NCBI GenBank assembly: GCA_046349435.1
Contig: JAXMCI010000009.1
Location: forward strand, 62,001-126,000
DNA: 64,000 nucleotides
Reading direction: 5' to 3'
DNA from: JAXMCI01 sp046349435
Lineage (GTDB): Bacteria; Pseudomonadota; Alphaproteobacteria; Dongiales; Dongiaceae
The notes below the pieces were generated by a model. It was not told the origin of the DNA. It searched no databases and saw only the letters and a program-made list of their open reading frames with translations. Of the stretch, positions 36,043 to 44,526 are shown piece by piece. Position 1 is the stretch's first letter. Every line of letters begins with the position of its first letter. Both the position numbers and the translations under genes were made by a program.

Positions 36043-37518
36043 TCAGGCGAGCTTCGACTTCAGCCGCTGGTTGAGCAGCGCCGGGTTGGCCTTGCCGCCG
36101 GTCGCCTTCATCACCTGGCCGACGAAGAAGCCGAACAGCTTCTCCTTGCCGGCCTTGTACTCCGCCACCTTGTCGCCGTTGGCGGCCAGCACCTGGTCGA
36201 TCGCCTGGTCGATCGCGCCGCTGTCGCTGACCTGGCGCAACCCCTTGGCCTCGACGATCGCCGCGGCGCTCCGGCCGCTGTCGACCATCTCGGTGAAGAC
36301 GTCCTTGGCGATGCGGCCGGAGATGGTGCCGTCGGCGATCAGGTCGATGAGGCCGCCCAGCGCCTCGGCCGAGACCGGCGAGTCGGCGATGCTCCGGCCG
36401 GTCCGGTTGAGCTGGCCGAACAGCTCGGAGATCAGCCAGTTGGCGGCCAGCTTCGGGTCGCGCCCCTTCGCCACCGCCTCGTAGAAGTCGGCGGTCTCGC
36501 GCTCGGCCACCAGCACGCCGGCATCGTAGGCCGACAGGCCGTGCTCGGCCATCAGGCGGGCCTTCTTGGCGTCGGGCAGCTCCGGCATGGTGGCGCGGAT
36601 CGCCTCGACATAGGCGTCGTCGAACTCCAGCGGCAGCAGGTCGGGATCCGGGAAGTAGCGGTAGTCGTGCGCGTGCTCCTTGCTGCGCATCGGGCGGGTG
36701 ACGCCGCGGTTGGCGTCGAACAGGCGGGTCTCCTGGCGGACCGCGCCGCCCTCCTCGATGAGCTCGACCTGGCGCCGCGCCTCGTACTCGATCGCCTGCT
36801 GCACGAAGCGGATCGAGTTGACGTTCTTGATCTCGCAGCGCGTGCCGAGCGGGTCGCCCGGGTGGCGCACCGAGACGTTGACGTCGCAGCGCAGCGAGCC
36901 CTCCTCCATGTTGCCGTCGCAGGTGCCGAGATAGCGCAGGATCGAGCGCAGCTTGCGCAGATAGGCCGCCGCCTCCTCGGCCGAGCGCATGTCCGGCTCG
37001 GAGACGATCTCCATCAGCGCGACGCCGGCCCGGTTGAGGTCGACATAGGTCTTGCTCGGATGCTGGTCGTGCAGGCTCTTGCCGGCATCCTGCTCGAGAT
37101 GCAGCCGGGTGATGCCGACCTCGCGGGTGCGGCCGTCCGGCAGGTCGAGCAGGATGGTGCCGCTGCCGACGATCGGCTGCAGGTACTGCGAGATCTGGTA
37201 GCCGGCCGGCAGGTCGGCATAGAAGTAGTTCTTGCGGTCGAACACCGAGCGCTTGTTGATCTGGGCGTTGAGCCCGAGCCCGGTCTTCACCGCCTGGTCG
37301 ACGCAGCGCTGGTTGATCACCGGCAGCATGCCCGGGAAGGCCGCGTCCACCAGGCTGACCTGGGTGTTCGGCTCCGCCCCGAAGGCGGTGGCGGCGCCGG
37401 AGAACAGCTTCGCCTCGGAGATCACCTGGGCATGCACCTCGAGCCCGAGGATGATCTCCCACGGGCCGGTGCGGCCCTCGATCAGGGTGCCGTAGTTGTC
37501 GCTCTTGGTATCGGTCAT
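36043..37518 (-). CDS. gatB: Aspartyl/glutamyl-tRNA(Asn/Gln) amidotransferase subunit B
   Basis: 491 residues. GatB signature near the N-terminus: WEIILGLEVHAQVISEAKLFSG, then NRQ-like NQRCVDQAVKTGLGLNAQ, DRKNYFYADLPAGYQISQY, and the tail GatB/Yqey domain (about 345-490) that binds tRNA. With GatA and GatC it amidates Glu-tRNA(Gln)/Asp-tRNA(Asn). A GTG at 37530 would overlap the stop of the DUF1877 gene as GTGA and add four residues. ATG 37518 is the more usual start. Confidence 0.97.
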   Translation of the reverse strand: MTDTKSDNYGTLIEGRTGPWEIILGLEVHAQVISEAKLFSGAATAFGAEPNTQVSLVDAAFPGMLPVINQRCVDQAVKTGLGLNAQINKRSVFDRKNYFYADLPAGYQISQYLQPIVGSGTILLDLPDGRTREVGITRLHLEQDAGKSLHDQHPSKTYVDLNRAGVALMEIVSEPDMRSAEEAAAYLRKLRSILRYLGTCDGNMEEGSLRCDVNVSVRHPGDPLGTRCEIKNVNSIRFVQQAIEYEARRQVELIEEGGAVRQETRLFDANRGVTRPMRSKEHAHDYRYFPDPDLLPLEFDDAYVEAIRATMPELPDAKKARLMAEHGLSAYDAGVLVAERETADFYEAVAKGRDPKLAANWLISELFGQLNRTGRSIADSPVSAEALGGLIDLIADGTISGRIAKDVFTEMVDSGRSAAAIVEAKGLRQVSDSGAIDQAIDQVLAANGDKVAEYKAGKEKLFGFFVGQVMKATGGKANPALLNQRLKSKLA

Positions 37519-37526
37519 GCCTGCGC

Positions 37527-38030
37527 TCACTGGTCCGCGGAGAAGACGACCGCGCGCCCGGTCGGGGCGATTCGGGCGAGGAAGTCGCGGAGTTCCTCGA
37601 AATAGGCGAAGGAGTATTCCAGATCCTCATCGCCGAACTCGGGCGCGTAGCCGCGGCAGTGATGCCGGTAGAGCTCGGCGAAACGCTCGTGCGAGATCAC
37701 CGCCATTGCCTGCGCGAGAACCGGGACGTCATTTGGCTCGATCAGGTAGAGCAGGTAGCTCGGATCCTGGCTGAGTTCCTTGCCCCCGATGATAGCAAGC
37801 TTGAGGGGATAGCTGCCCGCCGCCGTATCCAGCAGCGCCTCACCGGGAGGCGATTGGGTGAGACAACGATGGATGGCGTCCCAGGACTTGTCCATGTGCT
37901 GCTGGTAGTCGTCACCCAGCTCCTCATAGATGTCATCGAGATAGAAGTAGCGCTCCTCGCCGTTGGGCAGCGCCTCCAGGTGAGTCCGCTGCTCCGCCGT
38001 GATGGCCGAATGCATCCCGCGACAGGCCAT
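37527..38030 (-). CDS. DUF1877 (YfbM-like) protein inserted between gatA and gatB
   Basis: 167 residues, acidic and cytoplasmic. The core YFYLDDIYEELGDDYQQHMD, SWDAIHRCLTQSP, PLKLAIIGGKEL and a C-terminal YSFAYFEELRDFLARI fit the DUF1877/YfbM family, which has no established role. A GGGAGG ribosome site precedes the ATG at 38030, ten bases after gatA. It shares the gatCAB transcript and ends 8-12 bases inside the gatB start region. Confidence 0.8.
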   Translation of the reverse strand: MACRGMHSAITAEQRTHLEALPNGEERYFYLDDIYEELGDDYQQHMDKSWDAIHRCLTQSPPGEALLDTAAGSYPLKLAIIGGKELSQDPSYLLYLIEPNDVPVLAQAMAVISHERFAELYRHHCRGYAPEFGDEDLEYSFAYFEELRDFLARIAPTGRAVVFSADQ

Positions 38031-38040
38031 CTGCCCTCCC

Positions 38041-39516
38041 TCAGCGCGCGACGCCGGCCGGCTTCGCCGTGAAGCCCGCCGCCTGCTCGACCGCGCGGCC
38101 GGCGCGCAGCACCGTCTCCTCGTCGAACGCCCGGCCGATCAGCTGCAGCCCGAGCGGCAGCCCCTCGGCGCTCAAGCCCGCCGGCACCGAGATGCCGGGC
38201 AGGCCCGCCAGGTTCACCGGCACGGTGAAGACGTCGTTGAGATACATGGCGATCGGGTCGTCCATCTTGTCGCCGGCGGCGAAGGCCGCGGTCGGCGTCG
38301 CCGGCGTCAGCAGCACGTCGCAGCGCTCGAAGGCCTGCTGGAAGTCGCGCAGGATCAGCGTGCGCAGCTTCTGCGCCTTCAGATAGTAGGCGTCGTAGTA
38401 GCCGGCCGAGAGCACGTAGGTGCCGATCAGCACCCGCCGCCGCACCTCGGCGCCGAAGCCGGCGGCGCGCGTCAGCTCGTACATCTCGTCGAGCGTCTTG
38501 CCCGGCACGCGCAGCCCGAAGCGGACCCCGTCATAGCGCGCCAGGTTCGAGGAGGCCTCGGCCGGGGCGATGATGTAGTAGGTCGGCAGCGCATATTTCG
38601 TGTGCGGCAGCGAGACCTCGACCGGCTCGGCACCGGCCTCGCGCAGCCAGGCGATGCCCTGCTGCCACAGCGCCTCGATCTCCGCCGACATGCCGTCGAC
38701 CCGGTACTCCCGCGGGATGCCCACGCGGAGGCCCTTGGCGCCGCCGCCGAGCGCGGCGCGGTAGTCCGGCACCGGCAGGTCGGCCGAGGTCGAGTCCTTC
38801 GGATCGTGGCCGGCCATCGCCTGGAGCAGCAGCGCCGCGTCCTCGACGCTGCGGGCGAGCGGTCCGGCCTGGTCGAGCGAGGAGGCGAAGGCGACGATGC
38901 CCCAGCGCGAGCAGCGGCCGTAGGTCGGCTTCAGCCCGACGATGCCGCAGAAGGCGGCCGGCTGGCGGATCGAGCCGCCGGTGTCGGTGCCGGTGGCGCC
39001 GAGCGCCAGCCGCGCCGCGACGGCCGCAGCCGAGCCGCCGGACGAGCCGCCGGGCACCAGGTCGGCCTCGTCGCCGCTGCGCTTCCACGGGCTGACCACC
39101 GGCCCGTGATAGCTGGTCATGTTGGACGAGCCCATGGCGAACTCGTCGAGATTGGCCTTCCCCAGCATCACCCCGCCGGCCTGCCACAGCTTCGCGGTGA
39201 CCGTCGACTCGTAGGTCGGGACGAAGCCGTCGAGGATGTGGGAGCCGGCGGTGGTCGGCACGCCCCTGGTGCAGAACAGGTCCTTGATCGCCAGCGGGAT
39301 GCCGTCGAGGGCGCGCGCCTCGCCGGCGGCGCGGCGGCGGTCGGACTCCTCGGCCATCGCGAGCGCCCGGTCGGGCGCCTCGGTGATGTAGGCGTTCAGG
39401 CCACGGGCGTTGGCCATCGCGGCGAGATGCGCCTCGGCGAGCTCCCGCGCCGTGAAGTCGCGCCGGCCGAGCCCGTCGAGCGCGGCGGCGATGGTGAGGT
39501 CGGTGAGCGCGGCCAT
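38041..39516 (-). CDS. gatA: Aspartyl/glutamyl-tRNA(Asn/Gln) amidotransferase subunit A
   Basis: 491 residues. Amidase signature with the Ser-cisSer-Lys triad: IPLAIKDLFCTRG (Lys at about 77), the Gly/Ser loop LVPGGSSGGSAAAVAARL (cis-Ser about 153), and TDTGGSIRQPAAFCGIVG (nucleophilic Ser about 177). It hydrolyses glutamine and channels ammonia to GatB. The ATG shares one base with the gatC stop (TGATG). Confidence 0.97.
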   Translation of the reverse strand: MAALTDLTIAAALDGLGRRDFTARELAEAHLAAMANARGLNAYITEAPDRALAMAEESDRRRAAGEARALDGIPLAIKDLFCTRGVPTTAGSHILDGFVPTYESTVTAKLWQAGGVMLGKANLDEFAMGSSNMTSYHGPVVSPWKRSGDEADLVPGGSSGGSAAAVAARLALGATGTDTGGSIRQPAAFCGIVGLKPTYGRCSRWGIVAFASSLDQAGPLARSVEDAALLLQAMAGHDPKDSTSADLPVPDYRAALGGGAKGLRVGIPREYRVDGMSAEIEALWQQGIAWLREAGAEPVEVSLPHTKYALPTYYIIAPAEASSNLARYDGVRFGLRVPGKTLDEMYELTRAAGFGAEVRRRVLIGTYVLSAGYYDAYYLKAQKLRTLILRDFQQAFERCDVLLTPATPTAAFAAGDKMDDPIAMYLNDVFTVPVNLAGLPGISVPAGLSAEGLPLGLQLIGRAFDEETVLRAGRAVEQAAGFTAKPAGVAR

Positions 39517-39803
39517 CACTCCACCACCTTCGGTACGGCGAAGAAGCCGCTCGCCGCCTCCGGCGCGTTGGCCAGGATGGCGTCGCGGCAATCGCCGTCG
39601 CTGACCTGGTCGGCGCGGCGCGGCAGCGTCATGGCGCCGACCGCGCTCATCGGCTGGACGTGGCCGGTGTCGACCTCGGCCAGTTGCTCGACCCAGTGCA
39701 GGATGGTGTCGAGCTCGCCGGCGAGCGCGTCGAGCTCGCCCTCCGGCACGCGGATGCGCGCCAACGTCGCGATGTGGGCCACGGCCTTGCGGTCGAGCGG
39801 CAT
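39516..39803 (-). CDS. gatC: Aspartyl/glutamyl-tRNA(Asn/Gln) amidotransferase subunit C
   Basis: 95 residues: LDRKAVAHIATLARIRVPEG, then HWVEQLAEVDTGHVQPM and RADQVSDGDCRDAILANAPE with the final FFAVPKVVE typical of GatC. It stabilises the GatA-GatB interface. First gene of the operon gatC-gatA-DUF1877-gatB. Confidence 0.96.
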   Translation of the reverse strand: MPLDRKAVAHIATLARIRVPEGELDALAGELDTILHWVEQLAEVDTGHVQPMSAVGAMTLPRRADQVSDGDCRDAILANAPEAASGFFAVPKVVE

Positions 39804-39986
39804 GGGGAACGGACACTCCGATCGAGGAAGCGGGGGACGTTAGCAAAGACGGCCGCGCGAGACAACGCGGGCGGGATGAGGACGGGCCGGGCGGCGGCTA
39901 GGCGGCGGCTGCTGGCCCCGTGACTTCGTCCGCCGGCCGGGCGTAAGGTGCGGCCCGCGTCTCGACGCCGAGCCCGGGAGGAGCCC

Positions 39987-40919
39987 ATGACCGCCGCGAA
40001 CCAGGAGCGCATCGCCTACATCAACGGGGAATACCTGCCCGAGAGCCAGGTCCGCGTTCCCTTCCGCGACCGCGGCTTCATCTTCGGCGACGCGGTGTTC
40101 GACACCGCCCGCACCTTCCGCGGCCGGCCCTTCAAGCTGGTCGAGCATGTCGACCGGCTCTACGAGTCGCTGGCCTATCTGCGGATCGACCCGCGGCTGA
40201 CCAAGGCCGAGATCATCGCCATCACCGAGCGGGTGCTGGAGCGCAACCTGCCGCTGCTCGGGCCGGACGACGACTACTGGGTGACCCAGCGGGTGACCCG
40301 CGGCGGCGTCGCGCGGGGCGGCGGCGACCAGAGCGTCGACGACGGCCCGACCGTCATCGTCGAGTGCCAGCCGCTGCCGCTGAAGGCGCGCGCCAAGCAC
40401 TATGTCGAGGGCATCAAGGTGGTCGTGCCGACCCTGCGCCGCACCCCGCCCTCGGTGGTCTCGCCGCGGGCCAAGACCAACAACTACCTCAACCTGGTGC
40501 TCGCCGACCTCGAGGTGCGCGGGCTCGATCCCGACGCCTGGGCCGTCATGCTCGACCTGAACGGCAACCTCACCGAGGGGCTCGGCAGCAACATCTTCGT
40601 GGTGCGCGACGGCAAGCTGCTGACGCCGCGCGCCCAGATGGTGCTGCCCGGCATCACCCGCTCGACGGTGATGGACCTCGCCGCGGCCGCCGGCATCGAG
40701 GTGGTCGAGGCCGACATCGACATGTACGACGCACTGACCGCGCGCGAGGCGTTCCTCACCTCGACCAGCCTGTGCGTCTGCCCGGTGACCTCGATCGACG
40801 GCCGCAAGGTCGCCGACGGCCGCACCGGCCCGGTCACCGACAAGCTGATGCAGGCCTTCCGCGAGCTGGTCCAGTTCGACTACGTGGCGCAGTACCGGGC
40901 GCACCTCGCCGCGGCGTAG
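39987..40919 (+). CDS. Class IV (branched-chain/D-amino-acid type) aminotransferase
   Basis: 310 residues. Fold-type IV PLP enzyme: YINGEYLPESQVRVPFRDRG, then FGDAVFDTARTFRGRPFKL (IlvE-type N-terminus), VTQRVTRGG, and SPRAKTNNYLNLVLADLE, where the lysine at about residue 160 forms the Schiff base. ITRSTVMDLAAAAGIEVVE and FLTSTSLCVCPVT complete the cofactor site. It may be a branched-chain aminotransferase, D-amino-acid transaminase or amine transaminase. The sequence alone does not decide. GGGAGGAG precedes the ATG at 39987. Confidence 0.88.
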   Translation: MTAANQERIAYINGEYLPESQVRVPFRDRGFIFGDAVFDTARTFRGRPFKLVEHVDRLYESLAYLRIDPRLTKAEIIAITERVLERNLPLLGPDDDYWVTQRVTRGGVARGGGDQSVDDGPTVIVECQPLPLKARAKHYVEGIKVVVPTLRRTPPSVVSPRAKTNNYLNLVLADLEVRGLDPDAWAVMLDLNGNLTEGLGSNIFVVRDGKLLTPRAQMVLPGITRSTVMDLAAAAGIEVVEADIDMYDALTAREAFLTSTSLCVCPVTSIDGRKVADGRTGPVTDKLMQAFRELVQFDYVAQYRAHLAAA

Positions 40920-40930
40920 GCGCCGCCACG

Positions 40931-41029
40931 GTGCGAGCCTCATCCTTCGACAAGCTCAGGATGAGGCCGGAGAGATCGCGCCCGCCGCCTCGAACCTCGT
41001 CCTGAGACATGTCGAAGGGCGAGGTCGGC
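40931..41029 (-). repeat. 98-bp palindromic intergenic repeat, copy 1 (opposite orientation to copies 2 and 3)
   Basis: Composed of two hairpins with arms CCTCATCCT/AGGATGAGG and ACCTCGTCCT/AGGGCGAGGT-like. The reverse complement matches the two copies at 53631-53836 along its whole length. It lies between convergent genes and may also end transcription. Elements with this CCTTCGACAAGCTCAGGATG core are widespread in alphaproteobacterial genomes. Confidence 0.9.
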
Positions 41030-41042
41030 ACCCCGCCGCCGC

Positions 41043-42134
41043 TCACGCGATGCGCCGGCCCTCTGCGTCGAGCAGCACGCAGTCCGTCGGCGCGATCGCC
41101 AGCTCGACCGCCTCGCCGTCGCGGAAGACCCGGCCCTCGATGGTGTTGATCGCCTGCAGGCGGAGCGGCCCGGCGGCGAGCTGGTAGGCGGCGGTGCCGC
41201 CGAGATAGGCGGTGGCGGCGACCTGGGCCGCCAGCCGGTTGTCGCCCGGCGCCGGCGTCGCGCCGACCCGCACGCGCTGCGCCCGCACCACCACGGTGAC
41301 GGCGGTCCCCGGCGCGACCCCGGGCACCGCCACTTGCAGGCTCTGGCCGCCGTCCAGCGCCACCGTGGCGCCGCCCGGCGCCGGCCCGGCGACCCGGCCC
41401 TCGAGCAGGTTGGACTGGCCGAGGAAGCTGGCGACGAAGCGCGAGGCCGGCCGGCGATAGACCTCCTCGGGCGTGCCCTCCTGCTCGATCCGCCCGTGGT
41501 TCATCACCACGATCCGGTCGGACATGGCCAGCGCCTCCTCCTGGTCGTGGGTGACGAAGATGGTGGTGATGCCGACCTCGCGCTGGATCGCCTTCAGCTC
41601 GATGCGCATCTCCTCGCGCAGGTTGGCGTCGAGCGCCGAGAGCGGCTCGTCGAGCAGCAGCACGTCGGGCTCGATGACGATGGCGCGGGCGAGCGCGATG
41701 CGCTGCTGCTGGCCGCCCGAGAGCTCGGCCGGCAGCTTCTTCTCGACCCCGGGCAGCCGGACCATGTCCAGCGCCTTGCCGACGCGGGCGACGATCTCGG
41801 GCTTCGGCACCTGCCGGTACTTCAGCCCGAAGGCGATGTTGTCGAAGACGTTGCGGTGCGGGAACAGCGCGTAGTTCTGGAACACCAGCCCGATGTTGCG
41901 CTTGTGGATCGGCACCTCGTTGACCCGCCGCCCGGCGATGACGATCTCGCCCTGCTGCGGCGCGAGCAGCCCGGCGATGGCGCGCAGGATGGTGGTCTTG
42001 CCGCAGCCGGACGGCCCGAGCAGCGTGACGAAGCTGCCCCGGGCGATGGCGAGGTCGGTCGGGTGGACGGCGACGAAGGGCCCGTAGCCGAGGCTGACGC
42101 GGCGCAGCTCGACGGCGGCGGTGTCGGGAGCCAT
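41043..42134 (-). CDS. Spermidine/putrescine-type ABC importer ATP-binding subunit (PotA-like)
   Basis: 363 residues. Nucleotide-binding domain with Walker A LLGPSGCGKTTILRAIAG (about residue 38), Q-loop FQNYALFPHRNVFDNI, signature LSGGQQQRIALARAI (about 136), Walker B VLLLDEPLSALD and switch VTHDQEEAL. A TOBE domain occupies about 285-360. It belongs to the polyamine/2-aminoethylphosphonate/Fe class of importers. It is separated from the matching binding-protein and permease genes (44527-47382, same strand) by two plus-strand genes. Substrate most likely a polyamine-like cation. Confidence 0.9.
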   Translation of the reverse strand: MAPDTAAVELRRVSLGYGPFVAVHPTDLAIARGSFVTLLGPSGCGKTTILRAIAGLLAPQQGEIVIAGRRVNEVPIHKRNIGLVFQNYALFPHRNVFDNIAFGLKYRQVPKPEIVARVGKALDMVRLPGVEKKLPAELSGGQQQRIALARAIVIEPDVLLLDEPLSALDANLREEMRIELKAIQREVGITTIFVTHDQEEALAMSDRIVVMNHGRIEQEGTPEEVYRRPASRFVASFLGQSNLLEGRVAGPAPGGATVALDGGQSLQVAVPGVAPGTAVTVVVRAQRVRVGATPAPGDNRLAAQVAATAYLGGTAAYQLAAGPLRLQAINTIEGRVFRDGEAVELAIAPTDCVLLDAEGRRIA

Positions 42135-42295
42135 CACGCGATCGGATCGGCGGTGCGGGCCGGCATGCAGGAGACTCCGGAGAGAGGTCGCGGACGCCGG
42201 CTAGAGTGGCGATCCGGCACAGGGACCGCAATGGCCTCGGCGTCCGCCTGCGACCGTGGTATCAGGGCGTGACGATGCAACCGATGGGAGTCGGG

Positions 42296-43306
42296 ATGGC
42301 CGCGGTCGCGGGCATGGGGGAGCCGACGCCGGCCATCGCCGGCTTCTGGCGGCGCCTCGCCGCCTTCCTCGTCGATGTCCTGATCGTCTCCGCCGCGCTG
42401 CTCATTCTCGGGTTCGTGCTGTACGGCTGGACCTCCAGCCTCGGCCAGGCCGGCCGGGCGATCGGGCTGGCGGCCGCCCTGCTCTATTTCGGCCTGCTCG
42501 ACAGCCGCGTCGCGGGCGGCGGCAGCCCGGGCAAGCGGCTGCTCGGGCTCAGGGTGGTCGATCGCTCGGGCGCGCCGCTCTCCCCCATCCGCGCCGCCTT
42601 CCGCTGCCTGGTGGCGCTCGCGCCCTGGTTCGTGAACGGGCTCTGGCTCGGACCGGGCGGCCCGCTCGCCGGGCTGCTCGGCGCGCTCCAGGCCCTGCTG
42701 CTCTTCGGCCTCGGCGGCGCGCTGCTCTACCTCATCCTGTTCAACCGCCGCACGCGCCAGTCGGTGCAGGATCTGGCGACGGACAGCTTCGTCGTGCGCG
42801 CCGCAGAGGATCGCGCACCGATCGCGCTGCGCATCGCGCCGCTGCATCTCCGGATCTCCGGGCTCTGGATATTGCTGCTTCTGATCGGCGGCAGCGCCGC
42901 CGCCCTGTGGCCGGCCGATCCGGCGGCGGCGGCGCGGTCGAAGCCGCTGGGCGAGCTGCATGCGGCGCTTGCCGCGGAGCTCGGCGCCGGGCCGGTCGGC
43001 GTCAGGCTGGTGACCACCACCCTGACCAGCCCGCTGAGCGGCAGCTCCAGCACCAGCTACCTGGAGGTCACGGTGTTCCGGACCCGCCCCGACCCCAGGC
43101 CGGACGGCGTCGTGATCCTGGCCGCCGCCGGCATCGTGCTGCGGCAAGCTCCCGATCTGCTTGGCCGCCCGTTGCTGAGCGTGCAGACCGTGCGCGGCTT
43201 CGATCTCGGCCTCGCCTGGTGGCGCATCGCCTATCGCGGCGTCTACGACGCGGCCGAGTGGCGCAAGCTGCTGCTGCAGTTCCCCGGCACGACGCGGAGC
43301 AGCTGA
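42296..43306 (+). CDS. RDD-family membrane protein, tandem copy 1
   Basis: 336 residues. The RDD domain (about 10-150) begins AIAGFWRRLAAFLVDVLIV with the Arg-Asp pair, then GGGSPGKRLLGLRVVDRSGA and NRRTRQSVQDLATDSFVV. Three to four helices are followed by a fifth (about 180-200) and an extracytoplasmic alpha/beta region. Homologous to the next gene along its length and across some 80 bp upstream. The start at 42296 is set by that alignment, and ATG 42275 is possible. Family function unknown, with transport or ion homeostasis suggested for some members. Confidence 0.8.
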   Translation: MAAVAGMGEPTPAIAGFWRRLAAFLVDVLIVSAALLILGFVLYGWTSSLGQAGRAIGLAAALLYFGLLDSRVAGGGSPGKRLLGLRVVDRSGAPLSPIRAAFRCLVALAPWFVNGLWLGPGGPLAGLLGALQALLLFGLGGALLYLILFNRRTRQSVQDLATDSFVVRAAEDRAPIALRIAPLHLRISGLWILLLLIGGSAAALWPADPAAAARSKPLGELHAALAAELGAGPVGVRLVTTTLTSPLSGSSSTSYLEVTVFRTRPDPRPDGVVILAAAGIVLRQAPDLLGRPLLSVQTVRGFDLGLAWWRIAYRGVYDAAEWRKLLLQFPGTTRSS

Positions 43307-43446
43307 CCCGGCGCGCGGCTCTCGCGGGGCTTCGCCCACGCGGGCACCGGCTGGAGCGACGACCCGGGGCAAGGACCGCAATGGCCTCGGCGGCCGCGAG
43401 CGGACGTGGTACGAAGGCTCGCTAGTTCAACCGACGGGGGTCGGGG

Positions 43447-44469
43447 ATGGTGGCGGTCGCGTGTCCTGGCGAGCCGGCGGAGGCCATCGCGGGATTCTGG
43501 CGGCGCTGGGCCGCCTTCGCCATCGATATCCTCCTGCTCGCCGCCGTGCTGATGTCGCTCGGGCTGCTCCTGTTCCGCTTCGCGACGAGCCTGGGGCCGG
43601 GCGGACGCGTGGTCGGGCTCACCACAGCCCTCGTCTATTTCGCCTGGCTCGACAGCCGGATCGGCCATGGCCGGACGCCCGGCAAGCGGCTGCTTGGCCT
43701 GCGCGTTGTGGACCGCACCGGCCGGCTTCTGTCGCCGGCGCGCGCCGCCCTGCGGTTCCTGGTCATCGCCTTTCCGCTGTTCGGTGCCGGGCTGTGGCTG
43801 GATCTCGATCCGCTGGAGCCCTCAGCCCATGCCCTTACGGTGCTGCTCGCGATCCTGTGGCTGGCCAGCGCAGGCGCGATCGCATATCTCACGGCCTTCA
43901 ACCGTCCCGGACGGCAGTCTCTTCAGGACCTGGCGGTCGATAGCTTCGTCGTCCGACGCCCCGTCGCCGGGTCGCTGCCATTCGCGACGCGGCGACTCCA
44001 CCTGCTGGTCGTCGGAGCATGGCTTCTGCTCCTGATCCCGGCCGTGCCGGGAATGACGGCGCTCGTCGGGAGCGATCGCTGGTTCGGCGCCGATCGGGAT
44101 CCGCTCGCCCGTCTGCGCCAGGATCTGGCGGCAAGCCCGTCTCTCGCGCGGGTCAGGGTGGCGACCGGAGTCGCACGGACGCGACGCCAGGGCGCCGGAC
44201 TCGACTGGACCACCTATCTGGCGGTCACGGTGCGCCCGGCGCGATCCGATGCCGAGCCGAAGACACTCATCCTGGCCATTGCGGCGACGGTTCTGGAGGA
44301 AATGCCGGACCTACTTGGTCAGGAGGTGCTGCTGATCAAGGTCACGCGGGGCTTCGATCTCGGCCTGGCCCGCTGGAGCAGTACCTACCAGGCCGCGCTC
44401 GATGGCGCGGGATGGCACCGCCTGTTGATCCAGGACGCCCTCCGCCCCGACAAGTCCGGAAGCGGCTGA
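43447..44469 (+). CDS. RDD-family membrane protein, tandem copy 2
   Basis: 340 residues, colinear with copy 1: AIAGFWRRWAAFAIDILLL, then HGRTPGKRLLGLRVVDRTGR, NRPGRQSLQDLAVDSFVV, a single later helix, and a shared C-terminal segment VTRGFDLGLARW. The two have diverged strongly in the middle. The duplication is therefore old but keeps the upstream sequence CCGCAATGGCCTCGGCG in common. GGGGGTCGGGG precedes the ATG. Confidence 0.8.
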   Translation: MVAVACPGEPAEAIAGFWRRWAAFAIDILLLAAVLMSLGLLLFRFATSLGPGGRVVGLTTALVYFAWLDSRIGHGRTPGKRLLGLRVVDRTGRLLSPARAALRFLVIAFPLFGAGLWLDLDPLEPSAHALTVLLAILWLASAGAIAYLTAFNRPGRQSLQDLAVDSFVVRRPVAGSLPFATRRLHLLVVGAWLLLLIPAVPGMTALVGSDRWFGADRDPLARLRQDLAASPSLARVRVATGVARTRRQGAGLDWTTYLAVTVRPARSDAEPKTLILAIAATVLEEMPDLLGQEVLLIKVTRGFDLGLARWSSTYQAALDGAGWHRLLIQDALRPDKSGSG

Positions 44470-44481
44470 TCAGGGCCGCTT

Positions 44482-44510
44482 GGAGCGGCGCCGGGTGGCG
44501 GCGCCGCTCC
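44482..44510. terminator. Hairpin terminator between convergent RDD and binding-protein genes
   Basis: A perfect 11-bp stem GGAGCGGCGCC (44482-44492) pairs with 44500-44510 across a 7-nt loop. No T-run, and palindromic for both strands. Confidence 0.55.
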
Positions 44511-44526
44511 GTTGCAGCTCCGCCGG

